Origin: JACVRX01 sp035697245
GTDB lineage: Bacteria > Actinomycetota > Actinomycetes > Jiangellales > Jiangellaceae
Assembly: GCA_035697245.1 (NCBI GenBank)
Contig: DASSDH010000241.1
Span: forward strand, 1 to 26,800
DNA: 26,800 bases
Direction: 5' to 3'
Shown here: positions 1-10,440 of the stretch, one piece after another
Layout: each line of letters starts with the position of its first letter
Position numbering within the stretch: the first letter of the stretch is position 1
Notes under the pieces: generated by a model
What the model was told of the DNA's origin: nothing
What the model saw: the letters and a program-made list of their open reading frames with translations, nothing else
The model's database searches: none
Program-made: the position numbers and the translations under genes

Positions 1-1
1 A

Positions 2-577
2 TCGCGCACGCGGATCGTCGAAACCGGAGATGCCGAGCGGCGCCGGCTCGAGCGTGACCTCCACGACGGCGCTCAGCAGCGTCTTCTCGCGCTCTCATAC
101 GAGATGCGTCTCGCTGGTGCGGGGGCCGCAACGGACGGAGATGTGGAGACAGCTTCGCTCCTCGCGGAGGCGACCGGCGAGGCCCAGGCCGCCCTCGGCG
201 AGCTCCGTGAGCTCGCCCACGGAATCCACCCGGCGATCTTGACCGAGGCCGGGCTCGCCGCCGCGCTCGCGACCCTCGCTGATGCGGCGCCGCTTGTGGT
301 TGAGATCGCCGAGGCGGCCGGAGAGCGCTACCCGGCCCCGGTCGAGACGACGGCGTACTTCGTCGTCGCCGAGGCGATCGACGATGCGGCGCGGCGGGGT
401 GCGAGTTACGCCGCCGTCAGGGCTCCCAGGCAGGATGAGCGACTCGTGGTTGACGTGGACGACGACGGCTCGGAGCGCACCTCCACGATGATCCACCTGT
501 CCGATCGCGTCGGCGCCGTCGGCGGCCGTCTCGAGGTCGAGCCGACGACGGTACGGGCGGAGATTCCATGCGGGTAG
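2..577 (+). CDS. NarL/DegS-type sensor histidine kinase, C-terminal part (5' end outside window)
   Basis: The frame is open from base 2 and no start is visible, so only the cytoplasmic kinase part is seen. It contains the HisKA_3 phosphoacceptor helix (ERRRLERDLHDGAQQR); the presumed phosphorylated His codon is at 62-64. A second helix (LRELAHGIHPAIL) follows, as is usual in this family. The HATPase_c region looks eroded. Where relatives read EALTNVAKHA, this protein has EAIDDAARRGA, so the Asn of the N box is missing. The DDGxGG segment reads DDDGSERT and the G2 loop reads HLSDRV. ATP binding may therefore be weak or lost. The stop overlaps the start of the downstream response regulator by 10 bases, so the two are a coupled two-component pair. 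The family call is firm; catalytic competence is doubtful. Confidence 0.85.
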   Translation, partial: SRTRIVETGDAERRRLERDLHDGAQQRLLALSYEMRLAGAGAATDGDVETASLLAEATGEAQAALGELRELAHGIHPAILTEAGLAAALATLADAAPLVVEIAEAAGERYPAPVETTAYFVVAEAIDDAARRGASYAAVRAPRQDERLVVDVDDDGSERTSTMIHLSDRVGAVGGRLEVEPTTVRAEIPCG

Positions 578-1218
578 TCGTCGCGGACGACGTCATGCTT
601 ACCCGGCAGGGGATCGTCCACCTCCTTGACGAGGCAGGCGTCGATGTCGTCGGTGAGGCGGAGGACGCCGAGGGGCTGTTCCGCCACGTGCGCCGCACCC
701 GGCCGGATGCCGCAATCGTCGATATCCGGATGCCGCCCACCCACACGGACGAAGGCATCGTCGCCGCACAGGCAATCCGAACGCTACATCCCGACGTCGG
801 CGTCCTCGTCCTTTCCCAGTACGTCGAGCCGACCTACGCCATGCGTCTGCTCGAGGAACATCCCGAGCGGGTCGGGTACCTACTCAAGGAGCGGGTCTTC
901 GACGTCGCCGTTCTCATCGATGCCCTGCGTCGGCTCTCCGACGGCGAGACCGTCGTCGATCCGACGATCGTTTCGCGCCTTCTCGGCCGTCGTCGCCGGG
1001 TGGACCCGCTCGGTGTATTGACCGAGCGGGAGCGAGAAGTGTTGAGCCTCGTCGCCGAGGGCCTGTCGAACAAGGCGATCGCAGGACGTCTGTTCATCAC
1101 CGAGCGAACCGTCGAGGCGCACGTCAAGCAGATCTTCCTCAAGCTTCATCTCAGCGCAACCCCCGACTCTCACCGCCGCGTGCTTGCCGTCCTCGCCTAC
1201 TTGCGCGTAGCCAGGTGA
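568..1218 (+). CDS. NarL/FixJ-family DNA-binding response regulator
   Basis: This is the transcription factor partner of the preceding kinase, 216 residues, normal length for the family. The receiver domain (about 1-120) has the acidic pair D7/D8, the phosphoacceptor D52 in AIVDIRMPP, and K107 in GYLLKERV. The C-terminal LuxR-type helix-turn-helix (about 148-210) contains LTEREREVLSLVAEGLSNKAI and TERTVEAHVKQIF. The ATG at 568 lies inside the kinase gene, 10 bases before its stop, so translation is probably coupled. All receiver residues needed for phosphorylation are present, unlike the ATPase of its kinase. Its target genes cannot be inferred. It converges on the minus-strand ACT gene with no obvious terminator between them. 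Confidence 0.93.
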   Translation: MRVVVADDVMLTRQGIVHLLDEAGVDVVGEAEDAEGLFRHVRRTRPDAAIVDIRMPPTHTDEGIVAAQAIRTLHPDVGVLVLSQYVEPTYAMRLLEEHPERVGYLLKERVFDVAVLIDALRRLSDGETVVDPTIVSRLLGRRRRVDPLGVLTEREREVLSLVAEGLSNKAIAGRLFITERTVEAHVKQIFLKLHLSATPDSHRRVLAVLAYLRVAR

Positions 1219-1326
1219 AATGCCCTGCCCTACTACACCGAGCTTCACGACGTTGTGGCTACGGCGCGACGCCCGGACAACATCGAGCCGGAGTTCTTCC
1301 CGGCCGAGGATCTAATTGCCTGTCCT

Positions 1327-1719
1327 TCAGTCGCTGACGACTTGATCGCCGAGTGCGCTGGCGGCTGCATCGAGATCCTCGGCGCAGATCACGGCCAGGA
1401 ATTCCTCGGCCGAAACCCGGACCGGCAGCAGCAGGTCGACGTTGACGCCGGCGTCGGCAAGGTTGCGGAATGTCCTCGCACCAGCACCCGGAACGTTGTC
1501 TATACGGACAGTGATCGCGGAACGCTCGTCGAAGTCGATCTCGGCGCCCTCTAGAGCGGTCCTGGCGGCCATCTCGTCGTCGGCGATGAACGCGACCGTG
1601 CCTGTTTCACCGTGCGCGACTCCGCACACAACGATGTTCACGCCGCGATCAGCCATGGCCTCGCACAACCGAGCCAGTTCACCGGGCTGGTTGGCGAACT
1701 CGACGGTGAACGCACTCAC
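1327..1719 (-). CDS. tandem ACT-domain protein
   Basis: A 130-residue protein made of two ACT-like ligand-binding modules. The first (about 1-65) begins FTVEFANQPGELARLCEAMADRGVNI, the usual beta-strand then helix with the loop that binds an amino acid. The second starts at about residue 68 (AITVRIDNVPGAGARTFRNLADAGVNV). No catalytic domain is attached, so it is a stand-alone sensor or regulatory subunit, probably responding to an amino acid. The GTG start at 1719 is supported by a strong purine-rich ribosome site (GGAGGAGGGAG) just upstream. It is a single-gene unit convergent with the response regulator. The ligand and partner are unknown. Confidence 0.85.
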   Translation of the reverse strand: MSAFTVEFANQPGELARLCEAMADRGVNIVVCGVAHGETGTVAFIADDEMAARTALEGAEIDFDERSAITVRIDNVPGAGARTFRNLADAGVNVDLLLPVRVSAEEFLAVICAEDLDAAASALGDQVVSD

Positions 1720-1888
1720 GTCGTTCTCCCTCCTCCGACCACGGATTGCCTAAAGACGAGCCTCGGCCGAAAGTACTCCTAAGCGAGACCGTGGGAAACG
1801 GACGACGCTTGTCATATGCGAGATCACGCAGGTAACGATTCAGTACGTGTCGCGGATATCACGAAAGCGGACCTACACGACACACAGG

Positions 1889-3517
1889 TCAATGGCCGCG
1901 GAATGCCTCCTCCAGCCACCAGGAGCCGCGGGGGGCGGCAACCTTCGCATCGATGACCAAACCGCGGTCGCGCGGGCCGTTGAGCCACCGGCGGACCGCC
2001 TCCAGATCACGGACGTCGCGCACGGTCGTTCCGTCGAGGCCATAGCCAACTCCGATCGCGGCGATGTCGGTGTCCGGGAACGTGACCGTGTCCAATGGCT
2101 GGCCGTCGGTGAAGTGATGTACCTCGGCGCCGTATGCCGCGTCGTTGTAGACGATCGCGACCATCGGTAGGCCAAGACGCCGTACGGTGTCGAACTCGGC
2201 TGCGGCCATGAGGGCTCCGCCGTCACCGAGGGCTGCCACCGGCAGGCGGTCCGGTTGGGCCAGGGCGGCACCGATCGCCGTCGCCAGGCCTAGCCCAATG
2301 GACTGAAACGCCTGGGTGAAGCAGAAAGCGGACTCGTCGGGCACCGACAGGAACATGCTCGGGTAGCCCATGAAGTTGCCCGAGTCGACGGCCACCACGC
2401 GCTGTACCGGAAGCAGGTCGTCGAGCGCGATCGTGAGTGTCCGCGGGTCAATCGTGCCGTCACCGCCCCATGGCTCGTACGGCACGTCGCGCCAGCGGAT
2501 CTGCCGCGCGATTCGAGTTCGCGTCCCCTCGTTGCGGTAGCCGGCTTTCTCTTGTCCCCGCAACGCCTCGGTGACGGCCGTGGCGGTGGTCGCGCTGTCG
2601 CCGACCACCCCGAGGTCGATCGGTCTGTGGCGGCCCAGTGCCGACGCTTCCAGGTCGACCTGCACGACTCGCGCTCCTGAGCCGATCAGCCGGCCGTGGC
2701 GGGTCGTCCACATGTTCAGGGCGCAACCGAAGCCGACCACGATGTCCGCCGCTCCGATCAGCTCGGCGGCCAGGGGCGATGCGAAGCCACCCGACACATC
2801 CAGCGACCACGGACTGCCGTGGAACAAGCCCTTGGCCACGGCTGAGGTCGCGAGCAGCGCGCCAGTGGCATCGCCGAGCGCCAGCAGCTCCGACCGCGCA
2901 TGCCGAGCGCCGCGGCCGGCGATCAGCACCGGCCGCTGGGCGTCCGCCAGCACAGCGGCTAGCGCGGCAATATCGTCGGCGACCGGCTCGACGGGAGCGG
3001 GCGGATTGCTGGGAGCACGATCAATGGAATCCGCACACTCGCTGCCCTGCACCTCCAACGGCAGGTTCACGAGAACCGTTCGGCGGTCGTCCCGAGCGAT
3101 GGAGAACGCCCGGATCGCGTCGTCGACGGCCGTTTCGGCGGACGACACCCGCATGGCCTGGGCGCCGACCGCACGTGCCATGGCGGCCTGGTCGATCGCG
3201 AAATTGGAAGTCGCGGCCGTTGCTTCGGCGGCCAACACGAGCAAGGGCGTCCGGCTCTTCGCGGCCTCGGTAATTCCGGTCATCGCATTGGTGAGACCGC
3301 AGCCCTGGTGCACAGTGAGCGCGGCCACCTCCCCGCTCAGCCGGGCGTAGGCGTCGGCCATGGTCGCGGCGCCGCCCTCGTGCCGGGCGCCGACATACCG
3401 GGCACCCTCATCGATCAGGGCGTTCGTGACGTCGAAGTTACCGCTCCCCACAACGCCGAACGCCTGTCGGACGCCGAGACGTGCGAGCGTCCGGCCGACA
3501 GCCTCCGCGACCAGCAT
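1889..3517 (-). CDS. thiamine diphosphate-dependent enzyme, acetolactate synthase-like
   Basis: A 542-residue ThDP enzyme with the family's three-domain order. The N-terminal pyrimidine-binding domain (about 1-165) carries the catalytic Glu47 in ARHEGGAA. The central domain lies at about 185-330. The C-terminal pyrophosphate-binding domain has the Mg/ThDP motif starting GDGGALMAAAEF at residue 431 and ending YND. The last gene of a minus-strand operon, it starts 4 bases after the cyclase stop. Known relatives include acetolactate synthase, benzoylformate decarboxylase and the ring-opening cyclohexane-1,2-dione hydrolase. Its place behind a ring-hydroxylating/reducing flavoenzyme suggests that it cleaves or carboligates a ketone produced in the pathway; that is inference. 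A regulatory small subunit, expected for true acetolactate synthase, is absent here. Confidence 0.88.
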   Translation of the reverse strand: MLVAEAVGRTLARLGVRQAFGVVGSGNFDVTNALIDEGARYVGARHEGGAATMADAYARLSGEVAALTVHQGCGLTNAMTGITEAAKSRTPLLVLAAEATAATSNFAIDQAAMARAVGAQAMRVSSAETAVDDAIRAFSIARDDRRTVLVNLPLEVQGSECADSIDRAPSNPPAPVEPVADDIAALAAVLADAQRPVLIAGRGARHARSELLALGDATGALLATSAVAKGLFHGSPWSLDVSGGFASPLAAELIGAADIVVGFGCALNMWTTRHGRLIGSGARVVQVDLEASALGRHRPIDLGVVGDSATTATAVTEALRGQEKAGYRNEGTRTRIARQIRWRDVPYEPWGGDGTIDPRTLTIALDDLLPVQRVVAVDSGNFMGYPSMFLSVPDESAFCFTQAFQSIGLGLATAIGAALAQPDRLPVAALGDGGALMAAAEFDTVRRLGLPMVAIVYNDAAYGAEVHHFTDGQPLDTVTFPDTDIAAIGVGYGLDGTTVRDVRDLEAVRRWLNGPRDRGLVIDAKVAAPRGSWWLEEAFRGH

Positions 3518-3521
3518 CGAC

Positions 3522-4291
3522 TCAGTATTCGATCAGCGCCAGCACTCGGGTCGGGCTGCCCGAACCGCCCAGGATGGGCAGCGGTGCCGCGATGACGACG
3601 GCACCCGTCGGCGGCAGCGCCGCCAGGTTCTGCAGCTGGGTCAGGCCGTACTTGCCGGCACCAAGCAGGAACGTGTGACAGGGAAAGGCCGGGTCGAACG
3701 AGTGAGCCACTCCGGCGTCCGTGCCAACGGTCTCGACTCCGATACCGATGACGGGGGCTTCCTCGGCCAGCCAGCGGGCGCACTCGACGCTCACCCCAGG
3801 TGTGTGCGGTCCCGTCTCGTCGGCGTTGAGGAACTCGTCCTGACGATGGCTGCGTGCGTCCCATCCGGTGCGCACCAGGAGCCAACCGCTTTCCGGCAGC
3901 GGCCCGTGCTCGGCCTCCCACGCCCTGATGTGCTCGACCTCGAGCAGGAAGTCCGGATCGTCGACCACGTGATCGGCGACGTCGAGAACCGCAGCCGGTG
4001 CGATGAGCTGCGACGGGGCGATCTGCGAGACATCGGACAACTCCCGGCCGGTGACCCAGTGGATCGGGGCATCGAGGTGGGTTCCGGTGTGCTCACCTGT
4101 CGTGATGTTGTTCCAGTACCAGCCAGGGCCGCGGTCGTCATAGTGGCTGATCTCGCGCAACTCGAACTGGTCGGTCTGGCCGAACGGCTTAGGCAGGACC
4201 AACACCGGAGTCGTCGCCGAAAGCGGAGCGGTGAGATCGACTACTCCGATCCGGCCGGTCGAGATGGCCATGGCGAAATCTCTGAGCAGGG

Positions 4292-4295
<4 letters not shown>
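3522..4295 (-). CDS. cyclase-family (kynurenine formamidase-like) metal-dependent hydrolase
   Basis: A 257-residue protein of the Cyclase family, which includes bacterial kynurenine formamidase and isatin hydrolase. The signature HTGTHLDAPIHW lies at residues 69-80; His69, His73 and Asp75 are the expected metal ligands. Later segments with GHT/AH-like character (AHSFDPAFPCHTFLLG) complete the pocket. The ATG at 4295 overlaps the stop of the upstream flavoenzyme as ATGA and has a GGGAGA ribosome site, so I prefer it to an open extension of 63 codons further upstream. The operon places it between the flavoenzyme and the ThDP enzyme. It probably hydrolyses an amide, lactone or cyclic intermediate of the same pathway. 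Formamidase action feeding anthranilate from kynurenine is a possible alternative. Confidence 0.88.
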
Positions 4296-6670
<2,375 letters not shown>

Positions 6671-6703
6671 GGACACCCCAGTCCGTTCGCCTATGCTGGC
6701 TGC

Positions 6704-6717
6704 GTTACGACAGTAAC
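6704..6717. promoter_or_regulatory. palindromic candidate operator between divergent flavoenzyme and crotonase genes
   Basis: GTTAC-GACA-GTAAC is a perfect 5-bp inverted repeat in the 96-base region between the two divergent starts. On the minus strand it contains TACTGT, which fits a TANNNT -10 box for the flavoenzyme operon, so a bound protein would block that promoter. A palindrome of similar form lies before paaX (10395-10408). The role is inferred. Confidence 0.45.
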
Positions 6718-6766
6718 ACGGACGCTATTTCGTCGGCGCCGCCCGATGGTGGAGGTTCTGACAGGT

Positions 6767-7594
6767 ATGAGCCCCTTTCGCGGCTCGGCGCCGTTCACCG
6801 AGAACTGGAAGCATTTTCGGTTCGAGCGGCAGGACTTTGTCGCGACGCTGACGTTCGACCGGCCGGCCAAGCTCAACGCGCTGACGTTCGACACGTACGC
6901 CGATCTCAGGGACCTGCTGACCGAGCTGTCGCAGCGCGACGACACCCGAGTGCTCCTGCTACGAGGAGAGGGCCGGGCCTTCTGCTCTGGCGGCGACGTC
7001 GACGAGATCATCGGTGCGACGCTCGCGATGCGTCCGGACGAGCTGCTCGCGTTCACGCGGATGACCGGCGACGTGGTCAAGGCGATGCGCGAATGCCCGG
7101 TGCCGATCGTCGCAGCAGTGCACGGGACGGCGGCTGGTGCTGGCTCGGTGCTTGCCCTGGCCGCCGACTTCCGCGTCGTCGCCCGGTCGGCGCAGTTCGC
7201 GTTTCTGTTCACCAAGGTGGGCCTGGCCGGGGCCGACATGGGAGCTGCTTACCTGTTGCCGCGGCTGGTCGGGCTCGGCCGCGCCACCGAGCTGTTGATG
7301 CTCGGTGACGCGCTGCCGGCGGAGGACGCGAATCGGTACGGGCTGGTCAGCGAGCTTGTCGAGGACGACTCGCTCGACGAGGCGGCCCACGCCCTGGCCC
7401 GCCGTCTCGCCGACGGGCCGACGCAGGCCTACGCCCTGACGAAGGCGCTGCTGAGCCGTGAGCTCGACATGGGCCTGTCCGGTGCGCTGGAACTGGAGGC
7501 GATGACCCAGGCGCTGCTGATGAACGGTGCGGACTACCGGGAGTTCCACGCCGCCTTCACCGAGAAGCGGCCGCCTGAGTGGCAGGGCCGCTGA
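6767..7594 (+). CDS. enoyl-CoA hydratase/isomerase (crotonase) family protein
   Basis: A 275-residue crotonase-fold protein. The oxyanion-hole segments are visible (GEGRAFCSGGDVDE and VHGTAAGAGSVLALAADFRVV). By eye alignment with mitochondrial enoyl-CoA hydratase, the second catalytic Glu (in ATELLML) is kept, but the first is replaced: AQFAFLFTKVGLAGADMG stands where hydratases have AQFGQPEILLG. It may thus not be a simple hydratase; ring-opening hydrolase, isomerase or dehydratase activity is possible. The ATG at 6767 is preceded by GGAGG (6751-6755); an in-frame ATG at 6746 has no ribosome site, and the much longer open frame further upstream is antisense to the flavoenzyme. It abuts the acyl-CoA dehydrogenase gene with no gap. 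Confidence 0.88.
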   Translation: MSPFRGSAPFTENWKHFRFERQDFVATLTFDRPAKLNALTFDTYADLRDLLTELSQRDDTRVLLLRGEGRAFCSGGDVDEIIGATLAMRPDELLAFTRMTGDVVKAMRECPVPIVAAVHGTAAGAGSVLALAADFRVVARSAQFAFLFTKVGLAGADMGAAYLLPRLVGLGRATELLMLGDALPAEDANRYGLVSELVEDDSLDEAAHALARRLADGPTQAYALTKALLSRELDMGLSGALELEAMTQALLMNGADYREFHAAFTEKRPPEWQGR

Positions 7595-8734
7595 ATGGGA
7601 CTCGACCTCGACGCGGACCAGCGCGAGTTCGCCGGCTGGGTCCGGGAGGTCGCCGCGCCCCGATTGCCGCCCATTGTGGACGGCGGCGAGCCGGGCCGGG
7701 TCAACCGCGACTTGCTCAAGGCCATGGGTCAGCTCGGGCTCTTGGTCAGGCTTTTTCCCGGTGTGAGCGAAGGACGGGCGACCCGCGAAGCCGCGGCCGT
7801 GGAACTCTGCCTGCTGCGCGAGTCGCTGGCCGGCGTCTCGACCGAGGCCGAGACGGCGCTGGCACTGCAGGGGCTCGGCACCTACCCGGTGCTGCAATCC
7901 GGCTCGGCGGCCCAGGTCGACCGGTGGGTGCCAGCAGTGGCCGCCGGTGACGCGGTCGCCGCTTTCGCGCTCACCGAACCTGAGGCAGGCTCGGACGCCG
8001 CCGCGCTGCGGCTCTCGGCCGAGCCGGACAGCGACGGATGGCGGCTGTCGGGGCAGAAGATGTGGATCTCGAACGCGCCGGACGCCGACTTCTACACGGT
8101 CTTCGCCCGGACAACTCCGGACGCCGGGGCCAGGGGAGTCAGCGCGTTCGTCGTGCCCGGGGACCGCCCGGGCCTGTCCGGTGAACACCTCGACATGCTG
8201 TCGCCGCACCCGATCGGCAGCCTGGTCTTCGACGCGGTCCCGGTCCGGGCCGACGAGCTTCTCGGCGAGCTCGATCGTGGCTTCTCGGTGGCGATGCGAA
8301 CGCTGGACCTGTTCCGGCCGAGTGTCGGCGCCTTTGCGATCGGAATGGCTCAGGCGGCTCTCGACGCGTCGGTTCGGCACGCCGGTGAGCGGCAGGCTTT
8401 CGGCGGCCCACTGAAGGACCAACAGGCCGTCTCGCACGCTCTCGCGGAGATGGCCACCCGGATCGAGGCGGCCCGGCTGCTCGTCTACCGCGCCGCGGCC
8501 GCGTACGACTCGGGGGAGAACCGGATCGCCGCGGTATCGGCGATGGCCAAGCTGTTCGCCACGGAGACCGCCCAGTACGTCATCGACGCCGCCATCCAGA
8601 TTCACGGCGCGCGGGCGTTGCGGCGCGGACACCTGCTCGAGCATCTCTACCGGGAGGTCCGGGCCCCACGGATCTACGAGGGCGCATCGGAGGTGCAGCG
8701 CAGCATCATTGCGCGCGAGCTGTACCGCCGCTGA
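7595..8734 (+). CDS. acyl-CoA dehydrogenase
   Basis: A 379-residue FAD enzyme of the acyl-CoA dehydrogenase family at normal length. The N-terminal helical domain is followed by the beta-domain with the FAD-binding ALTEPEAGSDAA and WRLSGQKMWISNA segments. The C-terminal four-helix domain contains RQAFGGPLKDQQAVSHALAEM, and YEGASEVQRSI holds the expected catalytic base Glu362. It would introduce a 2,3-double bond into an acyl- or alicyclic-CoA. The start follows the crotonase stop directly, so the two genes form a transcript. Its 3' end overlaps the 3' end of the convergent ligase gene by 29 bases. The substrate is inferred only from the neighbourhood (products of the reduced aryl-CoA). Confidence 0.93.
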   Translation: MGLDLDADQREFAGWVREVAAPRLPPIVDGGEPGRVNRDLLKAMGQLGLLVRLFPGVSEGRATREAAAVELCLLRESLAGVSTEAETALALQGLGTYPVLQSGSAAQVDRWVPAVAAGDAVAAFALTEPEAGSDAAALRLSAEPDSDGWRLSGQKMWISNAPDADFYTVFARTTPDAGARGVSAFVVPGDRPGLSGEHLDMLSPHPIGSLVFDAVPVRADELLGELDRGFSVAMRTLDLFRPSVGAFAIGMAQAALDASVRHAGERQAFGGPLKDQQAVSHALAEMATRIEAARLLVYRAAAAYDSGENRIAAVSAMAKLFATETAQYVIDAAIQIHGARALRRGHLLEHLYREVRAPRIYEGASEVQRSIIARELYRR

Positions 8735-10358
8735 CGTGCGCAGACTCCTGTCGCAGCTTGTAGCGCTGGAGCTTGCCGGTCTGGGTCTTCGGCAGTGCGT
8801 CGCGGAACTCGAGCAGCCGCGGGTACTTGTACGGCGCGATCGCCGCCTTCACGTAGCCCTGCAGGGTCCGCCGGGCGGCGGCGTCGGCGGTGGCGCCGGC
8901 ACGGAGCACCACGTATGCCTTGACCACCTGGCCGCGGTCGGGGTCCTCGACGCCGACGACGGCGCATTCGACCACGTCGGGATGTCCCAGCAGCGCCTGC
9001 TCGACCTCGGGGCCCGCGATGTTGTATCCGGACGAAACGATCATGTCGTCGCTGCGGGCCCGATACCAGAAGTACCCGTCCTGGTCGCGCACATACGTGT
9101 CACCGGTGACATTCCATCCGCCCTGGACGTAGACCCGCTGACGCTCGTCGTCGAGATATCGGCAGCCGGTCGGCCCGCGGACGGCCAGCCGTCCCTCCCG
9201 CCCAGCTGGTGCTTCACCACCGTGCTCGTCCAGGACCGTCGCGACGTAGCCGGGAACGGCCCGGCCGGTCGAGCCCGGCCGGATGTCGTCGTCAGCAGAG
9301 GCGATGAAGATGTGCAGCATCTCGGTGGACCCGATGCCGTCGATGATCCGCAGTCCGGTGGCGTCCAAGAAGGCCTGCCACGTCGTCGCGGGCAGGTGTT
9401 CACCGGCGGAGACCGCCCGGCGGAGCCCGCGCAGCTCCTCGCCGCGCCCGGCCCCGACCATCGCCTTGTACGCCGTCGGCGCGGTGAACAGGACAGTCAC
9501 TCCGTGTTCGGCCACCGCGTCGGCGAGCTCGTCCGGCGTCGCCCGTTCGATCAGGAACGTTCCGGCACCGGCGCGCAACGGGAACACCAGCCCCGCGCCC
9601 AGGCCGAACGTGAATGCGAACGGCGCCGTCGTGGTGAACAGGTCCGACGAATCCGGACGCAGGACATGCCGGCTGAACGTGTCGGCGATGGCCAGGACGT
9701 CACGGTGGAAGTGCATTGTCACCTTGGGCCGTCCGGTCGTGCCGGAGGTCAACGCGAGCAGGGCGACGTCGTCTGCAGCCGTCTGCACGGCGTCGAACTC
9801 TGGGTGCTCGCTCTGCGCACGGTTGACGAGGTCGTCGGCACCACCGCCGCCGTACGGCACCACTTCCAGGTGGGCCTGCGTGGCCGACCTGGCCTCCTCG
9901 AGTGCGTCGCGGAAACGGTGGTCGCAGATCGCCAGCTGCGGCCTCGTCAGCTCGATCGTGGTGACGAGCTCGCTCGCGCGGAGCAGCGGCATTGTCAGCA
10001 CGACCACGCCGCCGGCCTTGAGGATGCCGAGCCAGATCGCCACCAACCATGGGTTGTTCGGGGCACGCACCAGCACCCGGTTGCCCGGCTGCAGGCCGAG
10101 CGGCCCGGCAAGCAGGGCCGCCACCCGGTCGGCGTTGTCGCGAAGGTCGCCGTATGTCCACTCGGTCGATGCCGTCAGCAGGGCGCGTCGGTCTGGCCCG
10201 TAGCGTTCGATGGCGTCGTCGACCAACCGCTGGGCGCAGTTGAGCCGATCCGGATACTCGAGCTCTGGCAGGTCGAACGTGAGCTCGGGCCACTGATCTT
10301 CGGGAGGGAGCCGATCCCTTGCGAACGTGTCGGCGTGCGCGGATCGAGACAGCGGCAT
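8706..10358 (-). CDS. aryl-CoA ligase, 2-aminobenzoate/benzoate-CoA ligase type
   Basis: A 550-residue adenylate-forming enzyme. The AMP-binding P-loop LTSGTTGRPK is at 203-212, the GIGSTEMLHIF adenine motif follows, and then GWNVTGD and the hinge/core DDMIVSSGYNIAGPEVE. The C-terminal catalytic lysine is K529 in LPKTQTGKLQR. The IAGPEVE and STEMLH segments are typical of benzoate- and 2-aminobenzoate-CoA ligases rather than fatty acyl or acetyl-CoA synthetases. It would activate the aromatic acid (anthranilate, salicylate or similar) with ATP and CoA as the entry step of the island. The ATG at 10358 has GAGGTG upstream. It is divergent from paaX, and the shared control region contains a palindrome, suggesting repression by PaaX. 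Exact acid specificity cannot be read from sequence. Confidence 0.9.
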   Translation of the reverse strand: MPLSRSAHADTFARDRLPPEDQWPELTFDLPELEYPDRLNCAQRLVDDAIERYGPDRRALLTASTEWTYGDLRDNADRVAALLAGPLGLQPGNRVLVRAPNNPWLVAIWLGILKAGGVVVLTMPLLRASELVTTIELTRPQLAICDHRFRDALEEARSATQAHLEVVPYGGGGADDLVNRAQSEHPEFDAVQTAADDVALLALTSGTTGRPKVTMHFHRDVLAIADTFSRHVLRPDSSDLFTTTAPFAFTFGLGAGLVFPLRAGAGTFLIERATPDELADAVAEHGVTVLFTAPTAYKAMVGAGRGEELRGLRRAVSAGEHLPATTWQAFLDATGLRIIDGIGSTEMLHIFIASADDDIRPGSTGRAVPGYVATVLDEHGGEAPAGREGRLAVRGPTGCRYLDDERQRVYVQGGWNVTGDTYVRDQDGYFWYRARSDDMIVSSGYNIAGPEVEQALLGHPDVVECAVVGVEDPDRGQVVKAYVVLRAGATADAAARRTLQGYVKAAIAPYKYPRLLEFRDALPKTQTGKLQRYKLRQESAHVSGGTARAQ

Positions 10359-10394
10359 GGCTCACCTCGTCGTGAGTCGGATATTCGGCAGTCT

Positions 10395-10408
10395 GTCACC
10401 CGCATGAC
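10395..10408. promoter_or_regulatory. palindromic candidate operator between ligase gene and paaX
   Basis: GTCA-CCCGCA-TGAC is an inverted repeat overlapping the likely -35 region of paaX. It fits the same GTYA-N6-TRAC pattern as the palindrome at 6704-6717 in the other divergent promoter of the island. Its position would let the repressor control both the ligase and its own gene; this is inference. Confidence 0.45.
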
Positions 10409-10427
10409 GGCAGTCAAGGGGCCGCAA

Positions 10428-10433
10428 TAGAGT
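10428..10433 (+). promoter_or_regulatory. candidate -10 box of leaderless paaX promoter
   Basis: TAGAGT fits the actinobacterial TANNNT -10 consensus and lies 7 nt before the GTG start, the spacing of leaderless transcripts. A TGACGG at 10405-10410 sits 17 nt upstream as a possible -35. No ribosome site precedes the GTG, in agreement. Confidence 0.5.
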
Positions 10434-10440
10434 CGGCGAA

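Noticed and set aside
1255..1554. Plus-strand open frame over the ACT gene
   Set aside because: Antisense to a well-supported ACT-domain protein with a strong ribosome site.
6959..8644. 561-residue minus-strand open frame opposite the crotonase and acyl-CoA dehydrogenase genes
   Set aside because: A high-GC shadow frame, with no recognisable domain; the plus-strand genes are clear.
8709..10430. 573-residue plus-strand open frame opposite the ligase gene
   Set aside because: Shadow of the ligase; composition is Arg/Asp/Gly rich without domains.
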